Shown here in pieces: positions 36,356-43,490 of a stretch of DNA of 49,354 nucleotides. This DNA is from Flavobacterium sp. (lineage in GTDB: Bacteria; Bacteroidota; Bacteroidia; Flavobacteriales; Flavobacteriaceae), in contig NZ_JBCNKR010000007.1 of assembly GCF_039595935.1 (NCBI RefSeq), positions 1 to 49,354 of the forward strand, given 5' to 3'. How positions within the stretch are numbered: position 1 is the stretch's first letter; each line of letters starts with the position of its first letter. The position numbers were made by a program, and so were the translations under genes. The notes below the pieces were generated by a model, which had not been told where the DNA came from, did no database searches, and saw nothing but the letters and a program-made list of their open reading frames with translations.

Positions 36356-37540
36356 ATGAATGTATTAAAACGTTGTATTTTTGGAATCGGCTTGTTAAGT
36401 CTGACGGCAATTTCAACTCAATGCAAAAACGATAAAAAAATGGATGAAGCTACAGTTTCTTCGGATAAAAAAGCAACAGTTACAATCGAAAAATCTTCTT
36501 ATGGAACAACCGCAAAAGGAGAAAAAGTAGATAGTTATAAATTAAAAAACCAAAACGGGATGGAAGTTGATATCATCACTTTTGGTGGAAGAATTACAGA
36601 TTTGAAAGTTCCGAATAAAGAAGGGATTTCTGAAAATGTTGTACTTGGATTCAATTCTTTGGCACAATACGAAAAAGAAAATCCTTTTTTTGGAGCTTTG
36701 ATAGGAAGATACGGAAACCGAATTGCTAAAGGGAAATTTTCGTTAGACGGAAAAGAATATCAATTGGCAATCAACAATGCACCAAATGCTTTGCACGGAG
36801 GACCGCAGGGATATTTTAATGTAGTTTGGAAAGCAGATGAGGTAAAATCCGGCGAAACAGCTTCTTTAAAATTATCGTATTTAAGTAAAGATATGGAAGA
36901 AGGTTATCCCGGAAACCTGAAAGTTTTTGTAACTTACACGTTGACAAATGATAATCAGTTAGAAGTTTTATATGAAGCTGAAACTGATAAAACAACGGTT
37001 GTGAATTTAACACAGCATTCGTATTTTAATTTATCCGGAGATTTCGCCAAAACCATCTTAGATCACGAATTGACGTTAAATGCCGATAAATTAGTTCCGG
37101 TTGATGCTGATTTAATTCCAACAGGAAAGTTAGATGATGTTGCAGGTACTCCATTTGATTTTAGAACGCCAAAATTAATTGGAAAAGATATCAATGCTAA
37201 AAATGATCAGTTAGAAAAAGGAAAAGGTTACGATCACTGCTGGGTGTTGAACAATCCTGAAAAAGGAAAAACAATTATTGCAAAAGTATACCACGCACCA
37301 AGCGGAAGAGTTATGGAAATGACAACAGACGAACCTGGAATTCAGTTTTACTCTGGAAATTTCCTTGACGGAACGCTGCCAATGCCTAACGGCGGAACTT
37401 TTGCGCACAGAACCGGACTTTGTCTAGAAACTGAACATTATCCGGATTCTCCAAACCAGAAAAATTTCCCAACAACGGTTTTAAACCCGGGAGAAAAATA
37501 CAAAACTAAAACTACCTTTAAATTCTCAGTAAAGAAATAG
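36356..37540 (+). CDS. Aldose 1-epimerase, exported lipoprotein
   Basis: A 394-residue mutarotase with a lipobox-like start (TAISTQCKNDKK, Cys23) and a Lys/Thr-rich tether to about residue 50. GRYGNRIAKG, NNAPNALHGG, LTQHSYFNLSG and CLETEHYPDSPNQ carry the expected catalytic His and Glu. Unlike the cytoplasmic galM at 12809 it would work in the periplasm, equilibrating arabinose anomers released by the retaining and inverting glycosidases. Last gene of the arabinose operon, ended by a terminator. Confidence 0.92.
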   Translation: MNVLKRCIFGIGLLSLTAISTQCKNDKKMDEATVSSDKKATVTIEKSSYGTTAKGEKVDSYKLKNQNGMEVDIITFGGRITDLKVPNKEGISENVVLGFNSLAQYEKENPFFGALIGRYGNRIAKGKFSLDGKEYQLAINNAPNALHGGPQGYFNVVWKADEVKSGETASLKLSYLSKDMEEGYPGNLKVFVTYTLTNDNQLEVLYEAETDKTTVVNLTQHSYFNLSGDFAKTILDHELTLNADKLVPVDADLIPTGKLDDVAGTPFDFRTPKLIGKDINAKNDQLEKGKGYDHCWVLNNPEKGKTIIAKVYHAPSGRVMEMTTDEPGIQFYSGNFLDGTLPMPNGGTFAHRTGLCLETEHYPDSPNQKNFPTTVLNPGEKYKTKTTFKFSVKK

Positions 37541-37575
37541 TTTTAGAATTTGTTTCATTAGTTTAATTCTCTAAG

Positions 37576-37611
37576 AAACCTCGGAAGCGATATGCTTTTG
37601 AGGTTTTTTTA
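37576..37611 (+). terminator. Terminator of the arabinose operon
   Basis: AAACCTC (37576-37582) pairs with GAGGTTT (37600-37606), followed by a run of T. Confidence 0.8.
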
Positions 37612-37639
37612 TTAGCAATTTTACTCATTTTCGTCATTT

Positions 37640-37724
37640 CGACGAAGGAGAAATCTCCACGAGTAGCTCGACAAAGATTGGAAATTTCTGTGCGGAGTTG
37701 TTCGTGGAGATTTCTCCTTCGTCG
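37640..37724. repeat. 23-bp perfect inverted repeat (CGACGAAGGAGAAATCTCC type)
   Basis: Arms 37640-37662 and 37702-37724 are exact inverses with a 39-base spacer. The arm contains GGAGAAATCTCC, itself a palindrome. The sequence type TTTCGACGAAGGAGAAATCTC is, to my knowledge, a frequent intergenic repeat in Bacteroidota. It lies between the arabinose operon and the OsmC gene. Confidence 0.85.
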
Positions 37725-37799
37725 TGAAAATATTGCGTTTAGTCTTCCAGTCTTCATTACATTTAATAATAACTTTGTTGTATTCAAAAAGAAGGCAAA

Positions 37800-38261
37800 A
37801 TGAAACATTTATTTAAAGCACAATTAAACTGGACTTCTAAACAAAATCAAGAAGAATCATCTAAAAAATTCTACAGCAAAACCCATCAAATTAAAATTGA
37901 AGGAAAACCAGTTTTAGACATTTCAGCAGCAAAAGCTTTCAAAGGCGATCCGTCATTATATAATCCCGAAGATTTATTATTGAGCAGTTTAGTTTCCTGC
38001 CACATGATGTCCTACTTATATGTCTGTTCTCAAAACGGGATAGAAGTTGTTGAATATTCAGATAATGCAAAAGCAACATTAGAAGTAAATTCAGATGGAA
38101 GCGGGCGTTTTGTTGAGGTTAGATTATATCCGAAAGTGAAAATTTCAAATCCAGATCAAATTGAATTGGCTTTAGGTTTACATTTTAGAGCGAATCAATT
38201 GTGCTTTATTGCTAATTCGTGCAATTTTCCTGTTTTACACGAGGCGAGTTGTGAGGTTTAA
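37800..38261 (+). CDS. OsmC/Ohr-family peroxide-resistance protein
   Basis: A 153-residue OsmC-family protein. The first redox cysteine is in LLSSLVSCHMMSYLYVC (residue 68), and the second lies among ANQLCFIANSC near residues 137-143. Members reduce organic hydroperoxides with a Cys pair and act in the cytoplasm. It stands alone, between the sugar locus and the accessory island, and is probably the last core gene before the island. Confidence 0.85.
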   Translation: MKHLFKAQLNWTSKQNQEESSKKFYSKTHQIKIEGKPVLDISAAKAFKGDPSLYNPEDLLLSSLVSCHMMSYLYVCSQNGIEVVEYSDNAKATLEVNSDGSGRFVEVRLYPKVKISNPDQIELALGLHFRANQLCFIANSCNFPVLHEASCEV

Positions 38262-38364
38262 ATATATAATATAAATTCCTTGTAGTAATGATCTTCTTTA
38301 TGGATAACCGTAAATAAGTAAAATTTAAAAAAAGTAGATTTGAGTTATAAATTTAATAAAGAAA

Positions 38365-38562
38365 ATGAAAAAAACATTGCTAATATTGTTTGTTATTTTT
38401 GCGTCATGCGCAAAAAAAGAATTACCGTCTAATGTATCAATTGCTCTAGATGATTTAGATGGTTTTATAAAAATAAATAGAGATTATGACAGTTTGATAA
38501 GTGTTTTAGAAGATTTAAAAAAATTGCATTATGCATGTGTTAAATTAAAGACTTCAAGTTAA
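38365..38562 (+). CDS. Small lipoprotein of unknown function
   Basis: A 65-residue protein with a lipobox at Cys15 (IFASCAKK). The mature 50 residues are acidic and helical with no recognised motif (DDLDGFIKINRDYD, then a Leu/Lys-rich helix). It is 87 bases upstream of the CD-NTase gene on the same strand, but an inverted repeat and promoter-like DNA separate them. It could be a degraded resident gene or an accessory to the defence operon. Confidence 0.55.
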   Translation: MKKTLLILFVIFASCAKKELPSNVSIALDDLDGFIKINRDYDSLISVLEDLKKLHYACVKLKTSS

Positions 38563-38588
38563 TTTAAATTTTAAGAAAATTTTGGCGA

Positions 38589-38612
38589 CATATTGTCAGT
38601 TTTGTCAATATG
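38589..38612. promoter_or_regulatory. Inverted repeat CATATTG-N10-CAATATG before the CBASS operon
   Basis: The arms at 38589-38595 and 38606-38612 are exact inverses and enclose TTGTCA repeats. They lie about 40 bases upstream of the CD-NTase start, as an operator would. No dedicated regulator is next to the operon. Confidence 0.5.
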
Positions 38613-38649
38613 GTACATGTTTTGTTAAAATTTTAGAAAAACTAAATCT

Positions 38650-39618
38650 ATGCTAACATTATCAGAATCAATAACAAAGATGGTAGATAACATCAGCGTT
38701 ACCGACCGACAAGAAGACACTATTACTATAACAATTGAAAATTTAGACAGCTATTTAATAGACGAGGAATCTGAGTTATATATAACTGAAACATTCACTA
38801 ATGGTTCTTGGGAGAGAGAAACAAACATTCGACCTTTGGATGATGTTGATGTTTTTGCTGTACTCGAAAAAAGTAAATGGTTGGATGAAGAAGACGAGCT
38901 TCCAAAGCCAAAAACCGTTTTAAAGAATTTGAAAGATTATTTAAATGGAATCCCGATTTATGAAGGTAAAGTTTCACAGAATAGACCTTGTGTAACAATT
39001 GAATTAAGCAAAATTGATTTTGATATTTTGCCAAGTTTTGAAGAGGGGGAAGGATTTCTAATTCCTAATCATGATTTGGAATCATGGACATTTAGTAATC
39101 CAAAAAGTTTGACTCAACGTTTAGATGATGCAGATGTATACAACGATTATCAATTAAAAAGCATTATTAAGGCAATAAAGTATTGGAATAAATTGAATGA
39201 TAAGCTTATTCCATCTTTCCAAATAGAAGAATCTGCTATCTCAATTTTCGACACTGACAAATTTTCTGATTTAGAAGAAGGAATAAGAAACTGGTTTAAT
39301 TTTGCCATTGATTTATTGGATAAAAAAACTTTTAAAACAGAAAACAAATACGATAAAGGAAAAGAAAATGTTGAGTTTGTTAAGCAAAAGTTGAATGAAG
39401 CAAAGAATTTATTTGATGATGGCAAAGAAACGGATGCAAAACAAATATGGAAAGAAATTTTTCAAAAAGAATTCCCAACGGTTGACGAAGAAGAAGCAAA
39501 AAGATATTCTACATTGCTTTCAGAGGGAAGTTTGAAGATTTCGTCAACGGGATTATTGTCTGATACAGTAGGAAAAAACATTACCGCATCAAAAGGTTAC
39601 TATGGGGAATCATTATAA
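38650..39618 (+). CDS. CD-NTase (cGAS/DncV-like nucleotidyltransferase) of a CBASS system
   Basis: A 322-residue polymerase-beta-fold enzyme. The activation motif is Gly52-Ser53, followed by R56-x-T58-x-I60-R-P-L-D-D65-V-D67, the exact CD-NTase signature, and the third acidic residue is Asp125 in KIDFDILPSF. The helical C-terminal SMODS-type region covers about 160-280. On phage infection such enzymes make cyclic di- or trinucleotides that switch on a cell-killing effector. The C-terminus reads GYYGESL rather than ending in glycine. Its stop overlaps the E2 gene by 17 bases. Product and base specificity cannot be read from sequence. Confidence 0.92.
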   Translation: MLTLSESITKMVDNISVTDRQEDTITITIENLDSYLIDEESELYITETFTNGSWERETNIRPLDDVDVFAVLEKSKWLDEEDELPKPKTVLKNLKDYLNGIPIYEGKVSQNRPCVTIELSKIDFDILPSFEEGEGFLIPNHDLESWTFSNPKSLTQRLDDADVYNDYQLKSIIKAIKYWNKLNDKLIPSFQIEESAISIFDTDKFSDLEEGIRNWFNFAIDLLDKKTFKTENKYDKGKENVEFVKQKLNEAKNLFDDGKETDAKQIWKEIFQKEFPTVDEEEAKRYSTLLSEGSLKISSTGLLSDTVGKNITASKGYYGESL

Positions 39619-40021
39619 AAAAAGATTACTTCCTAGTGATAGGCAAATTATTTCCATGCGAAAAGAATATCCTCAATTTAAAAGTAGAAGAGAAGGTAAA
39701 AACATACTTTTTACAGGAGAATTAAAGGTTAAACCTGAATTTCCTTCCTATACGGTTTCTATATTGTACAGGCATGATAAAAGCCCGCATGTTAAAATTT
39801 TGTCTCCAACATTGGTTGATAAGCCACCACATTTTTATCAGTCAACAGGTACTTTGTGTCTTTATTTGCCAAAAAACTATAGATGGAGTAAGCATAGATT
39901 AATATCTAAAGAAATTGTTTCTTGGACTGCTGGTTGGATATATTTTTATGAAATATGGCTACAAACTGGAAAATGGTTTGGTCCAGAAGCTAAACATAAT
40001 ACTGATAAAAAAAATGAATAG
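39602..40021 (+). CDS. Stand-alone E2-like conjugating protein of type II-short CBASS
   Basis: A 139-residue protein with the bacterial E2 pattern: a beta-strand meander (SYTVSILYRHDKSPHVKILSP), then H77-F-Y-x-x-x-G-T-L-C86-L-Y-L-P with presumed active Cys86, and W95, followed by the helical SWTAGWIYFYEIWLQTGKWFGPEAKH tail typical of CBASS E2 domains. No E1 or JAB domain is fused or adjacent, so this is the short form. In type II CBASS the E2 modifies or primes the CD-NTase through its C-terminus. It overlaps both neighbours, consistent with coupled translation. Confidence 0.85.
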   Translation: MGNHYKKRLLPSDRQIISMRKEYPQFKSRREGKNILFTGELKVKPEFPSYTVSILYRHDKSPHVKILSPTLVDKPPHFYQSTGTLCLYLPKNYRWSKHRLISKEIVSWTAGWIYFYEIWLQTGKWFGPEAKHNTDKKNE

Positions 40022-40763
40022 AATCGTACCGCATCAGGTTAGTTACAGTTGGTTAAAATATACAGGTGCTATATCAACAATATGTTTATATGTCTCTGCT
40101 ATTATTTCTTCAATACTTTTATTTATGGAAATATTCCAATTTAAAAGTGAAAACTGTACTGAGGTCTTAAATAGGTTATTGGCATTAATTTCGTTTAGCT
40201 ATTTTGTGAATGAATTTTGTCAGAGCTGTATTTTTAATAAAGCTGAATCACAGAGAAATTTGGATTTTATTGATAATAGTTTCAATACAAAGTTCGCAGA
40301 AAAGAATTCCTCAGGTTATTATTCTAATGATGAAGTTCAGGCAGGAATCATTAAGATGGGATTTAATGGCTTTGAGAATTCTTTTTTTTCAAAAAAGGTA
40401 TCAGCCGAAATGCTAAATAAGGAATTACGCAAATTTATAGTGGTAATTCTATTATTTCTAACATGTATTTTTACATCGCCTAAAATTGTGGTCGTTATTG
40501 TTCAAATGAGTCTTCCTCTTGCTATAATCCAACAGACTATAAAATTGTACATTTATAATTATAAAGTCAATGAGATATTTTTTAATTATAAAACGATATT
40601 CTCGTCAATGAATCAGAATGAAATGACTCCGCACATTATTAAAAATTGTATTAATTATGAAAAATTGCTTTCATGGGCAAGCATACCTTTAGATGACACA
40701 TTATTTAATCAAATGAATGGTAGACTTTCAATAGAATGGAATGATTTAAAAAATAATATTTGA
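40014..40763 (+). CDS. Multi-pass membrane effector of CBASS (S-4TM-like)
   Basis: I place the start at 40014 (MNRIVPHQ), overlapping the E2 stop by 8 bases; a longer frame would run deep into the E2 gene. The 249-residue protein has two hydrophobic helices near 14-38 and 44-66, a polar stretch of about 70 residues, two more near 138-158 and 160-178, and a soluble C-terminal tail. This paired arrangement fits the S-4TM type of predicted pore-forming effector found with nucleotide-signalling systems. It would damage the inner membrane on binding the CD-NTase product. The family call is by topology, not by residue motifs. Confidence 0.7.
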   Translation: MNRIVPHQVSYSWLKYTGAISTICLYVSAIISSILLFMEIFQFKSENCTEVLNRLLALISFSYFVNEFCQSCIFNKAESQRNLDFIDNSFNTKFAEKNSSGYYSNDEVQAGIIKMGFNGFENSFFSKKVSAEMLNKELRKFIVVILLFLTCIFTSPKIVVVIVQMSLPLAIIQQTIKLYIYNYKVNEIFFNYKTIFSSMNQNEMTPHIIKNCINYEKLLSWASIPLDDTLFNQMNGRLSIEWNDLKNNI

Positions 40764-40784
40764 AAGTGAAGAGACACATTTTAT

Positions 40785-40817
40785 AAAAAAAGAGAGAATT
40801 AATTTCTCTCTTTTTTT
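40785..40817. terminator. Bidirectional terminator between effector and lipoprotein gene
   Basis: AAAAAAAGAGAGAA and TTTCTCTCTTTTTTT form a long A/T-flanked hairpin between the convergent genes, giving a T-tract in both directions. Confidence 0.85.
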
Positions 40818-40821
40818 ATTT

Positions 40822-41433
40822 TTATTCTGAGACTGCAGTCAAAGAACCTTTTGAAATGCTGAATGACTTCTCGGTTATCCTGCTTCCGTTGCAGAACCCA
40901 AAATTGGAGTACGGACTCTTATTGGTTAGATTATCAATTGAGAACTCAGCTTTCAGAATTGTTCCGTCAAAGCTGATTATCTTGATTTTTCCCACTGTTT
41001 TAGCACCTTCAAACAAATCAGTACTCGTGTAGCAGACCGTTTGGTCATAAGCCAGAGGAATGTCATTTATGCCAGAGTTGAGGTAAACAAAAGAAATGTC
41101 GTATGTCTTTCCAGCAGTCAGTTTAGCATCAGAAGTTACGATTTGAAAATACATATCGCCTGAATCACGGTTGTCACTTGATGCGGGATTTTTGATGATG
41201 AAACTGCCGTAAATACTGTATTCATTCTCAGATGTGTTTGTAGACTCGCTTTTCGTCCATGTAACGTCAATTGCCGAACCAGAAACATCAGTAGCGGTCA
41301 CATACTGGGTTTTATCGTTCAATGTGAAAGCGATGGATGATTTTGAATTATCCGCGTTTTCTTGTTCAGAGTCATCAGACTGGCAGTTCGTGAATAAGAT
41401 GCTTAGCAATGCAAAAAGTACAATTTTTTTCAT
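40822..41433 (-). CDS. Lipoprotein of unknown function
   Basis: A 203-residue lipoprotein with lipobox Cys17 (LFTNCQSDD) and a Ser/Asp/Glu-rich spacer. The rest is predicted all-beta (alternating strands such as YSIYGSFIIKN, MYFQIVTSD, KIKIISFDG), ending in a Ser-rich tail. It resembles generic Bacteroidota surface lipoproteins; no family is recognised. It lies 35 bases after the small membrane protein gene and probably shares its transcript. Its codon use is visibly less A/T-rich than the CBASS genes. Confidence 0.65.
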   Translation of the reverse strand: MKKIVLFALLSILFTNCQSDDSEQENADNSKSSIAFTLNDKTQYVTATDVSGSAIDVTWTKSESTNTSENEYSIYGSFIIKNPASSDNRDSGDMYFQIVTSDAKLTAGKTYDISFVYLNSGINDIPLAYDQTVCYTSTDLFEGAKTVGKIKIISFDGTILKAEFSIDNLTNKSPYSNFGFCNGSRITEKSFSISKGSLTAVSE

Positions 41434-41468
41434 GTTTTTAGTTTAGTTGGTTTAAGTAATTTCTTGTT

Positions 41469-41840
41469 TTATCGGCATTTATCTATTTCCTTGTCAACAT
41501 AGTGGAACAATTCGTCCGCATAGCTGTCAGGCAAATCATTATCCTCAATGACATTTCGAACCAACTGCGGTACATACAGATACCTGCTGTTATCGACACG
41601 GCTCAGCTCACGCTGGTGGCTTGTTTCATTGTTGATAGTTTTTACATAAGAGTATCTTTTGCAGTAATCTTGAATGATTTCTGTCTGCGCCCATGCTTTC
41701 AGGTCTTCTAGGCTTTTTGTTTTCGGATGCTCTTTTACGTATTCATTGTGGACACGAAGACTGAACATGTAGCCCGCAAAGCAGAGAAGTGCAAAAATGA
41801 TAGCGGAAACCCTCACGATAATTTTTAATGGATTGTTCAT
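41469..41840 (-). CDS. Small single-pass membrane protein of unknown function
   Basis: A 123-residue protein with one N-terminal transmembrane helix (about 7-27, IIVRVSAIIFALLCFAGYMF) and a charged, helical extracytoplasmic or cytoplasmic domain. It ends in KEIDKCR. No family motif is recognised. It is the first gene of a two-gene minus-strand unit, divergent from a small HTH regulator. Confidence 0.6.
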   Translation of the reverse strand: MNNPLKIIVRVSAIIFALLCFAGYMFSLRVHNEYVKEHPKTKSLEDLKAWAQTEIIQDYCKRYSYVKTINNETSHQRELSRVDNSRYLYVPQLVRNVIEDNDLPDSYADELFHYVDKEIDKCR

Positions 41841-41897
41841 TTTTTGGTTTTTAAGATGTGTTAAAATTCAGGCAAACTTAGCATTAAAAATTTAATT

Positions 41898-41928
41898 CGG
41901 CAAATATGCCGATGATTTAAAACGGCAT
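41898..41928. promoter_or_regulatory. Candidate HTH operator: CGGCAAATATGCCG palindrome plus half-site
   Basis: A near-perfect 14-bp palindrome lies at 41898-41911 and a further CGGCAT half-site at 41923-41928. They are in the 105-base gap between the membrane-protein gene and the divergent HTH gene, so autoregulation by that protein is plausible. Confidence 0.5.
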
Positions 41929-41945
41929 TATTCGACTTTTGGATA

Positions 41946-42167
41946 ATGTCAGAAGAATTTTTAATAAAGTTAGGCGATAACATAAATGCCAGAGCCAAAG
42001 CTAAGTACAAAACTAATTTGGAGTTTGCATCTGCATGTGAAATTGATGAAGCAAGCATCAGACGTATATTGAAAGGAAAACAGAACTTTTCGATTAAAAT
42101 CTTTTTACGAATCTGTAATTCTTTAGATATAAAAATGTCGGAACTACTTTCTGAAGTAAATCTTTAG
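41946..42167 (+). CDS. Small XRE-family HTH regulator
   Basis: A 73-residue protein that is essentially one helix-turn-helix domain (NLEFASACEIDEASIRRILKGKQNFSIKIFLRICNSLDIKMSELL contains the XRE five-helix pattern). It probably binds the CGGCA palindrome upstream and controls the divergent membrane protein/lipoprotein pair. Such orphan regulators are common on mobile islands. A terminator follows. Confidence 0.85.
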   Translation: MSEEFLIKLGDNINARAKAKYKTNLEFASACEIDEASIRRILKGKQNFSIKIFLRICNSLDIKMSELLSEVNL

Positions 42168-42242
42168 TATTCTGAATTAAAGATTATTTTCCATATTTGA
42201 TTATAGATACTTAACAGTAATTCATTAATATTATTTAAGAAC

Positions 42243-42273
42243 AAAAAGCCATTCCATAACGGAATGGCTTTTT
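42243..42273 (+). terminator. Rho-independent terminator after the HTH gene
   Basis: AAAAAGCCATTCC (42243-42255) and GGAATGGCTTTTT (42261-42273) are perfect inverses with a 5-base loop. Confidence 0.9.
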
Positions 42274-42389
42274 AATTGTAAATATTGACAGTTGATTGCT
42301 AGTCTGACTATTGTATGTAAACTTTGTAGTAAAATAGTTATATTAGCGAAATAAATGCATTTTAAATTACTGAGACTCAATAAATAATT

Positions 42390-43385
42390 ATGAATACTCT
42401 CGAACTCCACTATTGGTTTAATGATGATTCACACAGTATGAACGCATTTGTTCAGAATAAATGTGAACATGAATTTTTAGGAATTTTAAAAGAAATTGCA
42501 GATACTTTTGAAGTTGAAATTATCATAGAAACAGAACCTTTTGGAGAAGGTGGTTTGTTAAGAAGGTTTAATATTTTTACTCTTAGCACTGAAAATAAGA
42601 ATGCATTAAAGCTAACAATAGTATCAGCATTAGTGCTTGGTATTTTTGTAACTCCAATAGCAACGGGAGTGCTTAAAACGACAGAGCACATAATTGATAA
42701 AATATTTGAGGACGAAGAGCTGAAAGAAATCGAAAAAAACAAATCAAAAAGTGAAATTGAAAAAAACAATGCCGAAACTGAAAAAATAAAAGCTGAAACA
42801 GAAAATTTAAAGTTGGATGCTGAAGCTAAACGTCAAAAACTTTTGAAAAGTACGGTAATTAAGAAAAAAAGGTCTAATTTTTATGAGGCATTGGAGAAAG
42901 ACCCAAAAGTAAATCAATTTTCAATCCAAGCAAAAAACTCAACTTCTACTTCTGGTTTTGAAGAAATGTTCATTATCAAGAGCAATTTTAAAGAGTTTAT
43001 TTTGGTCACGGATGATTTGGAAACTGAAAAAATTGATAATGCCATAATTGAAATTATAACTCCTGTTTTAAAGAAGGGAAAGTATAGATGGATTGGAATC
43101 TATAATGGAGAACCACATTCGTTTAATATGAAATCAAACGAATTTAAAACATTAGTACAGACAGGTAAAATTGAATTCAAAAATGGTTCATCGATAAATT
43201 GTTTGTTAGAAGTAAGAAAAAAAATAAACAATGAAGGAGTTGAACAAATTGCAGGTTATGATATAGTTCGGGTTAATAATTATTTTGAAAATGATAAACC
43301 AATTGAAACTCCTGAAGGAAAACAGCATCGACAAAAAGAAGAAGCCAATAAACAACAGGTTAAGATGAATTTTAATCTTGATTAA
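42390..43385 (+). CDS. Membrane-anchored coiled-coil protein of unknown function
   Basis: A 331-residue protein in three parts. An N-terminal domain (1-72) contains HYWFNDDSHSMNAFVQNKCEHEF and an acidic-rich strand set. A transmembrane helix lies near 74-97 (LTIVSALVLGIFVTPIATGVL). A charged coiled coil follows (100-150, repeated E-K-x-K-x-E) and then a C-terminal beta-rich domain (155-300) with KGKYRWIGIYNGEPHSFNMKSNEF. I recall similar unnamed proteins in Bacteroidota but know of no assigned function. It stands alone between two terminators in the accessory island. Confidence 0.7.
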   Translation: MNTLELHYWFNDDSHSMNAFVQNKCEHEFLGILKEIADTFEVEIIIETEPFGEGGLLRRFNIFTLSTENKNALKLTIVSALVLGIFVTPIATGVLKTTEHIIDKIFEDEELKEIEKNKSKSEIEKNNAETEKIKAETENLKLDAEAKRQKLLKSTVIKKKRSNFYEALEKDPKVNQFSIQAKNSTSTSGFEEMFIIKSNFKEFILVTDDLETEKIDNAIIEIITPVLKKGKYRWIGIYNGEPHSFNMKSNEFKTLVQTGKIEFKNGSSINCLLEVRKKINNEGVEQIAGYDIVRVNNYFENDKPIETPEGKQHRQKEEANKQQVKMNFNLD

Positions 43386-43444
43386 AGGTAATTTAAAGCG
43401 ATATAGTAGATATTGATTGTTGAAATTAAAATCATTTTATAACA

Positions 43445-43484
43445 AATAAGCGTCGATCGTGCAGAGCACGATTAACGCTTATTT
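43445..43484. terminator. Bidirectional terminator between convergent genes
   Basis: AATAAGCGT and ACGCTTATT form the outer stem and ATCGTGC/GCACGAT the inner stem of one long hairpin. It separates the convergent membrane-protein and polymerase-like genes. Confidence 0.85.
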
Positions 43485-43490
43485 TCTTTA

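Noticed and set aside
37602..37735. CRISPR-like or phage attachment repeat
   Set aside because: Only one inverted pair, no regular spacers and no cas genes anywhere in the window.
37563..37808. 81-codon minus-strand frame after the mutarotase
   Set aside because: It is a translation of the terminator and the 23-bp inverted repeat, not a protein.
39915..40013. Longer N-terminus for the membrane effector
   Set aside because: Would extend 99 bases into the E2 gene; the ATG at 40014 gives a normal 8-base overlap and a sensible membrane protein.
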